Assembly: GCA_002733385.1 (NCBI GenBank)
Contig: NVVO01000010.1
Coordinates: 4,749-17,809 of the forward strand
DNA: 13,061 bases
Origin: Robiginitomaculum sp.
Lineage (GTDB): Bacteria > Pseudomonadota > Alphaproteobacteria > Caulobacterales > Maricaulaceae
Reading direction: 5' to 3'
Shown here: piece by piece, positions 6,935 to 12,569 of the stretch
How the letters are laid out: every line of letters starts with the position of its first letter
Position numbering within the stretch: the stretch's first letter is position 1
Program-made: the position numbers and the translations under genes
Notes under the pieces: generated by a model
What the model was told of the DNA's origin: nothing
Databases searched by the model: none
Seen by the model: the letters and a program-made list of their open reading frames with translations, nothing else

Positions 6935-7486
6935 ATGATGTTCCGTTTTTACTTATCCGTATATTTATTATGTCTCCTGATGACAGGCCGGGTTGCCGGT
7001 TTGGCCTATGGGCAAACACCAGTGCCGCCCGCAAATGTGATTTGTAAAACCGGATTAGACGCCGATTTACCCGAGATCAAAGCGCAAGTGTCTGGCATGG
7101 CCGCCGAGCTGAAAGGCTTAAAGCAGGCCAGGCAAGCCGCACGGGCACAGACTGACAAATTGCACGCCGAAATTCTGGCCATTGATCAAGCCCTCAAACC
7201 GCTCAGAGCGCGGCACAAATCTGCGGCAGAACAGGCGAGCAGTTCAACCAGTACCTACGAAGTTTACAAAGCCAACTGGCTGGATACGGGTGAACTTGCT
7301 AGGCTCAACGACCAAATTCGCGACCGTAAACAAAAACACGCTGAGTACAAAACTGTCCGGACCGAGTACCAAACCGAGAAAGCCGCCTTTGAAGCTTTGG
7401 GGGCTAAATACCAATATATCGCCCGTGATTTGCTTGATCGTGACCGTGATTGTGCTGGCGCTATGGCCGCTTTAAGCGGACCTTAG
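6935..7486 (+). CDS. Secreted coiled-coil protein of unknown function
   Basis: I do not recognise this protein. From the ATG at 6935 (another ATG follows at 6938; a TTG at 6908 is possible but places extra residues before the leader) it has 183 aa. Residues 1-26 look like a Sec signal peptide with a hydrophobic core (YLSVYLLCLLM) and a likely cleavage site after AYG, before Gln27. The mature part is highly charged and rich in Ala, Lys, Gln and Glu. Two heptad-like helical stretches are visible: about 46-100 (IKAQVSGMAAELKGLKQARQ and following) and 118-165. A Ser/Thr linker (SSSTSTYEVYKANW, 102-115) separates them, suggesting a periplasmic helical hairpin. Cys37 and Cys173 flank the coiled coil and could form a disulphide. 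It lies 64 bases after yaaA on the same strand and ends 5 bases from the convergent phosphatase gene. Confidence 0.72.
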   Translation: MMFRFYLSVYLLCLLMTGRVAGLAYGQTPVPPANVICKTGLDADLPEIKAQVSGMAAELKGLKQARQAARAQTDKLHAEILAIDQALKPLRARHKSAAEQASSSTSTYEVYKANWLDTGELARLNDQIRDRKQKHAEYKTVRTEYQTEKAAFEALGAKYQYIARDLLDRDRDCAGAMAALSGP

Positions 7487-7491
7487 GCTGT

Positions 7492-8118
7492 TCACGGACG
7501 GCTATGTTTCGGCAAATGAGAAACGTCGTTGATAAACCGCACAGCCCGATTGTTAAAAAAATCATCTTCGTACAAATGCGTTAAGCCGCCGGGTGTGGCC
7601 CGAAAATTGACATATCCCGCATCTTCAATACGCATACCGATCCAACTGGCAATAACGAATGTTAATGCATATCCATGTGTGACAATAATAACGTCTGATG
7701 TTTCGGGCAAAGCCTCCATGCTGGTATAAATGCGCTCGACAAATGTGCGTTTACTTTCAGCGCCTTCCACGACGACATGGTCAAGCCGGTTGTGGTCCGG
7801 TGCGGTGGTCATTCGCGCATCCAGCCAATTTTGTTCTTTGCCGTCAGCGCGACCATAACTATTTTCTCGAAGTCCGCTCATGAGAACGGTCGAAATACCG
7901 ATTGTATCACCGATAACTTTCGCCGTTTCAGAGGCACGCATTAGGTCGGAAGATACCAAACTAATGTCAGGTCGTAAAATAAGTCCATCCAAGCGTTTTG
8001 CAATTGTTTGCGCCTGACGCTTTCCAAAACTAGTCAATCCGGTATCATACCAGCCGCCGACCAGGCCGTTGGTATGGTGTTTCGATTGAGTGTGAGTAAC
8101 GACATATATATTCCGCAT
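7492..8118 (-). CDS. Atypical histidine phosphatase family protein (THT in place of RHG)
   Basis: The 208-aa product has the fold signature of histidine phosphatases: YVVTHTQS (5-12), GGWYDTGLTSFGKRQAQTIA (21-40), SSDLMRASETA (56-66), LREN (83-86) and IVTHGYALT (145-153). The presumed nucleophile His9, Arg61, Glu85 and His148 are present, but the near-invariant Arg before the nucleophile is Thr8, and Gly is replaced by Thr10. I recall actinobacterial relatives with a VTHPE motif followed by VGGWYD, so this looks like an established variant subfamily rather than a decayed gene, but I cannot verify that here. Substrate is unknown. It is a single gene on the minus strand, convergent with the coiled-coil gene (5-base gap) and divergent from the small membrane protein across 192 bases. 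Confidence 0.85.
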   Translation of the reverse strand: MRNIYVVTHTQSKHHTNGLVGGWYDTGLTSFGKRQAQTIAKRLDGLILRPDISLVSSDLMRASETAKVIGDTIGISTVLMSGLRENSYGRADGKEQNWLDARMTTAPDHNRLDHVVVEGAESKRTFVERIYTSMEALPETSDVIIVTHGYALTFVIASWIGMRIEDAGYVNFRATPGGLTHLYEDDFFNNRAVRFINDVSHLPKHSRP

Positions 8119-8310
8119 TATTCACTTTAACATAAAGGCAGGCATTATCACCAGCGAATTTCTATAGGGGGTCGTATAAAGCAAAAATAGGCTGATCTGC
8201 GCCTAGCCTCATAACCGATAAATCAGACACCTAAACCGCAAACACTTGATTTACCGGACACTTTATGCAACACAAGGTCGCATAAATAAAACAAGACGGG
8301 GACAAGTGTT

Positions 8311-8583
8311 ATGAAAACACGGTTCAACAAATTTTTGCTGAAAAACCTTTGTATAGGGATCGCCGTAGGCTGGGCTATATTGGCCTTGTTTCTGATCTCG
8401 GATTTGGGCGGCGTGCGGACAATTATTTTTAATTCCTCTAACACCGTCATGGCCATAGGCCTGTTGATGGTCGGCTTCGCCATTACTTTTGGCAATTGCG
8501 CCATGGGCATTGCCGTGATGAAAATGCCCTATGAAAAAAAAGAACCTCCCCAAAATTTAGGAAAAGAACCTTTAGCTGATTAG
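8311..8583 (+). CDS. Small two-helix membrane protein, function unknown
   Basis: This 90-aa protein has two predicted transmembrane helices, about residues 14-34 (IGIAVGWAILALFLISDLG region) and 45-67 (MAIGLLMVGFAITFG region). A short loop joins them and a charged, proline-rich tail ends the protein (YEKKEPPQNLGKEPLAD). The basic N-terminus (KTRFNKFLLKN) predicts an inner-membrane protein with both ends cytoplasmic. The GWAILALFLISDLGGVRT and FAITFGNCAMG segments resemble a conserved hypothetical family that I recall from many alphaproteobacteria, with no known role. A GGGG run about 10 bases upstream may serve as the ribosome binding site. It ends 2 bases from the convergent SRAP gene, so the two transcripts probably overlap at their 3' ends. 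Confidence 0.78.
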   Translation: MKTRFNKFLLKNLCIGIAVGWAILALFLISDLGGVRTIIFNSSNTVMAIGLLMVGFAITFGNCAMGIAVMKMPYEKKEPPQNLGKEPLAD

Positions 8584-8585
8584 TT

Positions 8586-9272
8586 TCAGTCCACTGTTTT
8601 TAGTATCAGGTTCGCCCCTTGAGATCGGCCTGAATTGACGGCTTTTGACACTTCATGAAATTTGAGATCATCACTGCCCAGCATATGGGTTATTGTCCGT
8701 TCCGGCTTGACATCCGCATCAAGCCAGTTTTGCCATTGCTCAGACGGGAGCCGTACGGGCATGCGGTGATGCAAGTGTTTAACGGGGCCGATGGCCGGCG
8801 TGGTTAGAAGTGTGAAAGACAATAAAGTGATACCTTCCCCCACCCGCCATTGATCCCATAGCCCGGCGAATGCGGATAATTCCCCGTCTTGAGGATGAAT
8901 AAAATGCGGCGTTTTGGGGCTGGTGACGCCCTCCCATTCATACCAGCCGTGCATGGGGATGAGAGCGCGGCGACGTTTCCACGGGGTACGGAAGCTGGGT
9001 TTTTCAAATGCGGTTTCCGTGCGGGCGTTGAACAGCGGTCGTCCATTTTTTGTTGTCTGGGGCATTTCCTTGCGCCAATGTGGGTGTAGCCCCCAGCGCA
9101 TGGGCACAATTGTACGCTCCCCTTGCCCATTTAGCGCAACCACCGGAGCTACTACCCCCGGTGCCATATTCCAGCTCGGCTCCCACGTCCACAGACCTGC
9201 ATGGGCCGCTTCGCCGCCGAAATAGGCGGCAATGTCGCTAAGGTTTGCCGCCAATACATATCGTCCGCACAT
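8586..9272 (-). CDS. SOS response-associated peptidase (SRAP/YedK/HMCES family)
   Basis: SRAP proteins shield abasic sites in single-stranded DNA by forming a thiazolidine DNA-protein crosslink through the N-terminal cysteine exposed after Met removal. The frame is open further upstream (to 9305), but the true start must be the ATG at 9272 so that the protein begins MCGRY with Cys2 in place. An AGGAG ribosome binding site 8 bases upstream supports this. The 228-aa product shows WNMAPG (34-39), MRWGLHPHW (58-66), FNARTET (81-87, active-site Asn82), GWYEW (109-113, Glu112) and HHRMPV (168-173, active-site His168 by the H-x-R-M-P pattern). All expected catalytic positions are present. No alphaproteobacterial LexA box (GAAC-N7-GAAC or its complement) was noticed in the 66-base divergent spacer. 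Confidence 0.95.
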   Translation of the reverse strand: MCGRYVLAANLSDIAAYFGGEAAHAGLWTWEPSWNMAPGVVAPVVALNGQGERTIVPMRWGLHPHWRKEMPQTTKNGRPLFNARTETAFEKPSFRTPWKRRRALIPMHGWYEWEGVTSPKTPHFIHPQDGELSAFAGLWDQWRVGEGITLLSFTLLTTPAIGPVKHLHHRMPVRLPSEQWQNWLDADVKPERTITHMLGSDDLKFHEVSKAVNSGRSQGANLILKTVD

Positions 9273-9338
9273 AGGGTGCGCTCCTCTCAAATGCAAAAAA
9301 CACATGACGCGGGGCGATGATACACGTAAGATAAATTT

Positions 9339-9809
9339 ATGAAACGGATTTTACTCATATGGATTTTTTTACTTGCTGGGCTGACCGCGTTTGCGACAGC
9401 GCAGACGGACGACAACCCCGTTGATCAGGAACAAGATAGCCAGCCCAAGCTTGACCCGGAAACTGTCACCCGCCAAATCGAAACCCGTATTGACGAAAAC
9501 ATGATGAGCATGACCGGTCTGGTCGAGGCTATGGCCAATAATCTTGGCCAATTGCATTTTCTGCGCACACTATGTTTTGGTAGTGATGACCAGAAATGGC
9601 GCAGAGTGGCCGCCGACATGATGCGCATTGAAGCCCCCGATAACCCGTCCTATCACCGCCAGTTAATCCAGGCCTTTAACGCCGGGTATTACGCCCAAAA
9701 AGACCGCACCCAGGCCTGCAGCCAAACCGTAGCTCTTGATGTAGCCGCCCTGTCAGAAAACGGCAGGCGGTTATCGGTGATGCTGGGTGATCCGTACCGG
9801 GAGAGGTGA
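9339..9809 (+). CDS. TIGR02301 family secreted protein, function unknown
   Basis: The 156-aa protein has a Sec signal peptide (MKRILLIWIFLLAGLTAFATA, likely cut before Gln22), an acidic linker rich in Asp and Gln (22-45), and a conserved helical domain. GQLHFLRTLC (70-79) and FNAGYYAQ (113-120), followed by C127 in TQACSQT, match what I recall of the alphaproteobacterial family TIGR02301. Cys79 and Cys127 are the likely conserved disulphide pair in the periplasm. It is divergent from the SRAP gene, with 66 bases between the two start codons, and 27 bases upstream of the higBA promoter. No biochemical role is known to me. The family assignment is from memory of the motif, not from a search. 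Confidence 0.8.
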   Translation: MKRILLIWIFLLAGLTAFATAQTDDNPVDQEQDSQPKLDPETVTRQIETRIDENMMSMTGLVEAMANNLGQLHFLRTLCFGSDDQKWRRVAADMMRIEAPDNPSYHRQLIQAFNAGYYAQKDRTQACSQTVALDVAALSENGRRLSVMLGDPYRER

Positions 9810-9836
9810 TAGAAAAACAATTTGTCCAACCATGCC

Positions 9837-9865
9837 TTGACAAATTACATGTTACGGATTATGTA
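9837..9865 (+). promoter_or_regulatory. Predicted sigma-70 promoter of higBA
   Basis: A perfect -35 hexamer TTGACA (9837-9842) is followed, after exactly 17 bases, by TATGTA (9860-9865), a moderate -10 hexamer. Transcription would start near 9871-9873, right at the first copy of the duplicated toxin start region. This would leave the toxin mRNA with little or no leader. Confidence 0.55.
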
Positions 9866-9873
9866 ACAACATG
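9848..9873. promoter_or_regulatory. Inverted repeats overlapping the higBA promoter, candidate HigA operator
   Basis: Two nested inverted repeats share this stretch: CATGTT (9848-9853) with AACATG (9868-9873), and GTTAC (9851-9855) with GTAAC (9863-9867). They span the predicted -10 element and transcription start. Antitoxins of the HigA family typically repress their own operon by binding such palindromes, so this is the natural operator candidate. The arms overlap and are slightly offset, so only one of the two may be the real site. Confidence 0.5.
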
Positions 9874-9896
9874 ATACAAAGTTATGATACAAAGTT
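9871..9896 (+). repeat. Perfect 13-bp tandem duplication carrying the higB start codon
   Basis: ATGATACAAAGTT occurs twice back to back (9871-9883 and 9884-9896). The second copy starts the HigB toxin. The first copy contains an ATG in another frame (13 is not a multiple of 3) that opens an 18-codon reading frame ending at the TGA at 9925-9927, inside higB. Confidence 0.92.
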
Positions 9897-10162
9897 TCGC
9901 AGACAAACATACAGCGGCTTTATTTGACAGGCGGCGTGTACGGAAATTTGCGGCCTTTGAACGAAGCGCCAGACATAAACTTGAGATGATAAATGCGGCA
10001 CTGGTTTTAGATGAATTACGCTCGCCGCCCGGCAACCGATTGGAAGCTCTTAAAGGCGACCGGAGCGGCCAATTTTCCATACGGATTAATGGTCAATGGC
10101 GGATTTGTTTTGTCTGGAAAGAAAATGGGCCATATGAAGTTGAAATTGTGGACTACCATTAG
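9884..10162 (+). CDS. higB: HigB-type toxin, RelE/ParE superfamily
   Basis: HigB toxins are ribosome-dependent mRNA endonucleases. The 92-aa protein matches the compact family end to end: MIQSFADKHTAALFDRRRVR (1-20), LEMINAALVLDELRSPPGNR (33-52), LEALKGDRSGQFSIRINGQW (53-72) with the conserved strand pair, RICFVW and the C-terminal VEIVDYH. The toxin-first order, with an XRE antitoxin 41 bases downstream, is the HigBA arrangement. The start is fixed by homology to the second copy of a 13-bp tandem duplication; neither copy has a Shine-Dalgarno sequence. The first copy supplies an out-of-frame ATG. No internal stop or frameshift is seen, so the toxin looks intact. Confidence 0.93.
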   Translation: MIQSFADKHTAALFDRRRVRKFAAFERSARHKLEMINAALVLDELRSPPGNRLEALKGDRSGQFSIRINGQWRICFVWKENGPYEVEIVDYH

Positions 10163-10203
10163 AGGCGCGACAAATAGAAAGCAAGAAAGTGAAGGAGAAC
10201 ATA

Positions 10204-10494
10204 ATGGCCCGATTAACACCGATACATCCCGGAGAAATTCTCAAGGTGGAATTTTTAACCCCCCTCGGTTTGTCTGCGACTTCATTCGCGAAAGCTATTG
10301 GCGTACCCACTAACCGTATTACACGGATAATCGGGGGTACATCTGCTGTGACCGCAGATACATCGATTAGGTTGGGGCTTGCATTGCGTACCTCCCCAGA
10401 GTTCTGGATGAATTTACAATCCAGATATGAATTACAAATGGCCGAAGATGCGCTGCCGGCCCTTGCTCATATCAAACCTGTATTTGCCGCATGA
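10204..10494 (+). CDS. higA: HigA antitoxin, XRE-family DNA-binding protein
   Basis: HigA binds and neutralises HigB and represses the operon. The 96-aa protein begins with the family hallmark TPIHPGEILKVEFLTPLGLS (5-24). A helix-turn-helix spans about residues 24-45 (ATSFAKAIGVPTNRITRIIGG), followed by ITRIIGGTSAVTADTSIRLG (39-58) and PEFWMNLQSRYEL (65-77). The start at 10204 has a strong AAGGAG ribosome binding site 6 bases upstream. A GTG at 10189 would bury that site and is rejected. The strong site contrasts with the missing one at higB and should favour antitoxin over toxin synthesis. Its TGA overlaps the pyrC ATG (10491-10494). Confidence 0.94.
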   Translation: MARLTPIHPGEILKVEFLTPLGLSATSFAKAIGVPTNRITRIIGGTSAVTADTSIRLGLALRTSPEFWMNLQSRYELQMAEDALPALAHIKPVFAA

Positions 10495-11570
10495 TTTCTA
10501 AACTCCGAAAATCGGCAAAAAACACCCCCACCCACCTCACCATCACCCAGCCAGATGATTGGCATGTGCATGTTCGGGACAGTGAGATGCTGGCGGCGGT
10601 GGTAAATTTTACGGCCCGGCAATTTGGCCGGGCGATTATTATGCCCAATTTGGCCCCCCCGATAACCAGCGCCCAGGCGGCGCGGGAGTACCGCACACGG
10701 ATATTGGCGGCGGTTGACGAGAAACATGATTTCACGCCGCTGATGACTTGTTATCTGACCGACAATATTGACCCAAAGGAAATAGAAGCGGGCTTTGCGC
10801 AGGGCGTATTTACGGCTTGCAAATTATATCCGGCAGGCGCGACCACCAATTCCGATCACGGGGTTACGGACATCCAAAACATTTACCCAGTTCTGGAAAC
10901 CATGCAGCGGATAGGTATGCCCTTGTTAATCCACGGCGAGGTAACGGACGCGGATATAGATATATTTGACCGCGAGGCCGTGTTCATTGAGCGGGTCATG
11001 AGCAAAATCATCAAGGATTTTCCGGCGCTTAAAACCGTGTTTGAACATATCACCACGAAACAGGCGGTGGATTTCGTGCAAGAAAGCGGCGCCAATATCG
11101 CCGCGACTATCACCCCCCATCATCTGGTCTATAACCGCAGTGCTATTTTTGCTGGCGGTATCAACCCGCATTTGTATTGCCTGCCCATTGCCAAGCGAGA
11201 ACTGCACAGGCTTGCCTTGCGTAAGGCCGCCACATCCGGTTCATCTAAATTTTTTCTCGGAACGGATTCCGCGCCTCATAGCGTTGAAGCTAAACAATCC
11301 GCGTGCGGCTGTGCCGGCGTGTTCAATGCGCCCTATGCACTAGAGAGCTATGCCGCCACATTTGATCAGGAAAATGCGCTGGACAAGCTGGAGGGCTTTG
11401 CTTCCTTACACGGCCCGCATTTTTACGGGCTGGAACCTAACAAATGCAAAATTGTGTTGGAGCGTACAAATATTGAAATTCCAAAGACCCTGGACATCAT
11501 GGACACGCAGATCATACCGTTCCACGGCGGCGAGGTATTGGGATGGACTTTCACAGGCATATTATCTTAG
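10491..11570 (+). CDS. pyrC: Dihydroorotase, E. coli PyrC-like
   Basis: PyrC cyclises carbamoyl aspartate to dihydroorotate in de novo pyrimidine synthesis, using a binuclear zinc centre. The 359-aa product aligns well with E. coli PyrC from memory. Metal ligands are His25 and His27 (DDWHVHVRD), carboxylated Lys111 (CKLYPAGATTNSDHG), His148 (IHGEVTDADIDIFDRE), His186 (FEHITTK) and Asp259 (FLGTDSAPH). All sit at a constant +9 offset from E. coli numbering. The start at 10491 overlaps the higA stop by ATGA. No other ATG, GTG or TTG exists in this frame before the catalytic His residues, and no Shine-Dalgarno is visible, so it seems to depend on coupling to higA. The N-terminus is about 9 residues longer than E. 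coli's. No separate promoter is evident. Confidence 0.96.
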   Translation: MISKLRKSAKNTPTHLTITQPDDWHVHVRDSEMLAAVVNFTARQFGRAIIMPNLAPPITSAQAAREYRTRILAAVDEKHDFTPLMTCYLTDNIDPKEIEAGFAQGVFTACKLYPAGATTNSDHGVTDIQNIYPVLETMQRIGMPLLIHGEVTDADIDIFDREAVFIERVMSKIIKDFPALKTVFEHITTKQAVDFVQESGANIAATITPHHLVYNRSAIFAGGINPHLYCLPIAKRELHRLALRKAATSGSSKFFLGTDSAPHSVEAKQSACGCAGVFNAPYALESYAATFDQENALDKLEGFASLHGPHFYGLEPNKCKIVLERTNIEIPKTLDIMDTQIIPFHGGEVLGWTFTGILS

Positions 11571-11600
11571 GGCCTGTTTAGATTTATTAATTTTCACCAT

Positions 11601-11673
11601 GTCATTCCGGGTCAGGCCCGGGAACTCGTACTTTACCGCAACATATGAGGTTCCGGGTCAACCCCGGGATGAC
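11601..11673. repeat. Paired palindromic repeat (REP-like) between pyrC and xthA
   Basis: The left arm, 11601-11625, starts GTCATTCCGGG. The right arm, 11650-11673, ends CCCCGGGATGAC. They are imperfect inverted copies separated by 24 bases. Each arm is itself a palindrome: CCGGG-TCAGG-CCCGG on the left and CCGGG-TCAAC-CCCGG on the right. This GTCAT-CCGGG-type sequence is like dispersed intergenic repeats known in many alphaproteobacteria. It lies between convergent genes, 30 bases after pyrC and 4 bases before the xthA stop, where a large hairpin could end transcription from both sides. No T-run follows, so terminator action is inference. No second copy was noticed in the window. Confidence 0.75.
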
Positions 11674-11677
11674 AAAT

Positions 11678-12529
11678 TTAGGAAAAATCCAGAACCTGCG
11701 TCACCGGCGCATGGTCGGACGGGCGTTCCCAGAGGCGGCACGGGCGGTGGATTTCGTGGCCCTGCGCCATGGCTTTTTCCGCTGCGCTTTTAAGCGCCGG
11801 GCTGACCCAAATATGATCGAGCCTGCGGCCCCTGTCGGATTTATTGATGTCGCGGGACCGGTATGACCACCAGCTATGCAATTTGACATCGTCCGGCGTA
11901 AAAATCCGCGCACAATCCGTGAAATCGCCGCAGGCCAACAGCTTGTTCAATATCTCCACCTCACCGGGGGTGTGACTGACGACCTTGAGAAGCTGTTTAT
12001 GTGACCAGACATCATTTTCGTGGGGCGCAATATTGAAATCTCCGACCAGAACTTGGCGGGCATTTTCGTCCGTATGTTCGCCAAAATAATCAATCATACG
12101 GTCGATGAAATCCATCTTGTGGGCAAATTTCGGATTGGCTTTGATGTCTGGTTCGTCGCCGCCCGCCGGGATGTAAAAATTATGAAACTCAAAACTATCC
12201 GCCCCGCCCATTTCGACCCCCAAATCAACTTTTGTGCTGACATGGCGGGCATGGCCTTCGGGGCAAAAATCCGTATTCATACGGGTGAGGGGGAATTTGG
12301 AAACCGTCGCCGCCCCGTGCATGCCCTTTTGGCCAGCGATCTCTATATGCTCAAACCCCATGGCCCGAAATTCGTCGAACGGGAATTGCTCTTCCAGGCA
12401 TTTGATCTCTTGCAGACCAATAATGTCTGGGTTTTGTTCTTGGGTAAAACGGGCGATTTGCGGCGCCCGCAGGCGCACGGAATTTACATTCCAACTGGTG
12501 AGTTTTATCTGTTTTTGTGATTTTTTCAT
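11678..12529 (-). CDS. xthA: Exodeoxyribonuclease III (AP endonuclease)
   Basis: Exonuclease III cleaves abasic sites and trims 3' ends in base-excision repair. The 283-aa protein has the endonuclease/exonuclease/phosphatase fold motifs: TSWNVNSVR (11-19, Asn14), LQEIK (39-43, metal-binding Glu41), NFYIPAGG (117-124, Tyr119), LVGDFNIAP (161-169, Asp164 and Asn166), RRLDHIWVS (235-243, Asp238) and PSDHAPV (270-276, Asp272-His273). All catalytic residues are present. The ATG at 12529 is the only suitable start before WNVNS, but no clear ribosome binding site precedes it. It lies 40 bases downstream of lolA on the same strand, and the lolA-xthA order is common in alphaproteobacteria (usually after ftsK). 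It shares a repair theme with the SRAP gene, but no operon link exists. Confidence 0.96.
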   Translation of the reverse strand: MKKSQKQIKLTSWNVNSVRLRAPQIARFTQEQNPDIIGLQEIKCLEEQFPFDEFRAMGFEHIEIAGQKGMHGAATVSKFPLTRMNTDFCPEGHARHVSTKVDLGVEMGGADSFEFHNFYIPAGGDEPDIKANPKFAHKMDFIDRMIDYFGEHTDENARQVLVGDFNIAPHENDVWSHKQLLKVVSHTPGEVEILNKLLACGDFTDCARIFTPDDVKLHSWWSYRSRDINKSDRGRRLDHIWVSPALKSAAEKAMAQGHEIHRPCRLWERPSDHAPVTQVLDFS

Positions 12530-12569
12530 TTGCGGACATTAGGCCGCCAAACGCAAAGCGCAAGTCGTT

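Noticed and set aside
8188..8205. Small hairpin TAGGC/GCCTA in the 192-base spacer between the second phosphatase and the membrane protein
   Set aside because: A five-base stem with an eight-base loop is expected by chance, and no T-run or promoter context supports a function. I see nothing else convincing in this spacer (8119-8310).
9273..9305. Upstream start for the SRAP protein
   Set aside because: The catalytic cysteine must be residue 2, so translation has to begin at the ATG of MCGRY (9272), which also has a good ribosome binding site.
9273..9338. LexA box in the SRAP divergent promoter
   Set aside because: I looked for the alphaproteobacterial GAAC/GTTC direct repeats with 7-base spacing and saw none.
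12020..12520. A 166-codon plus-strand frame antisense to xthA
   Set aside because: It mirrors the well-conserved xthA coding sequence and has no recognisable motifs.
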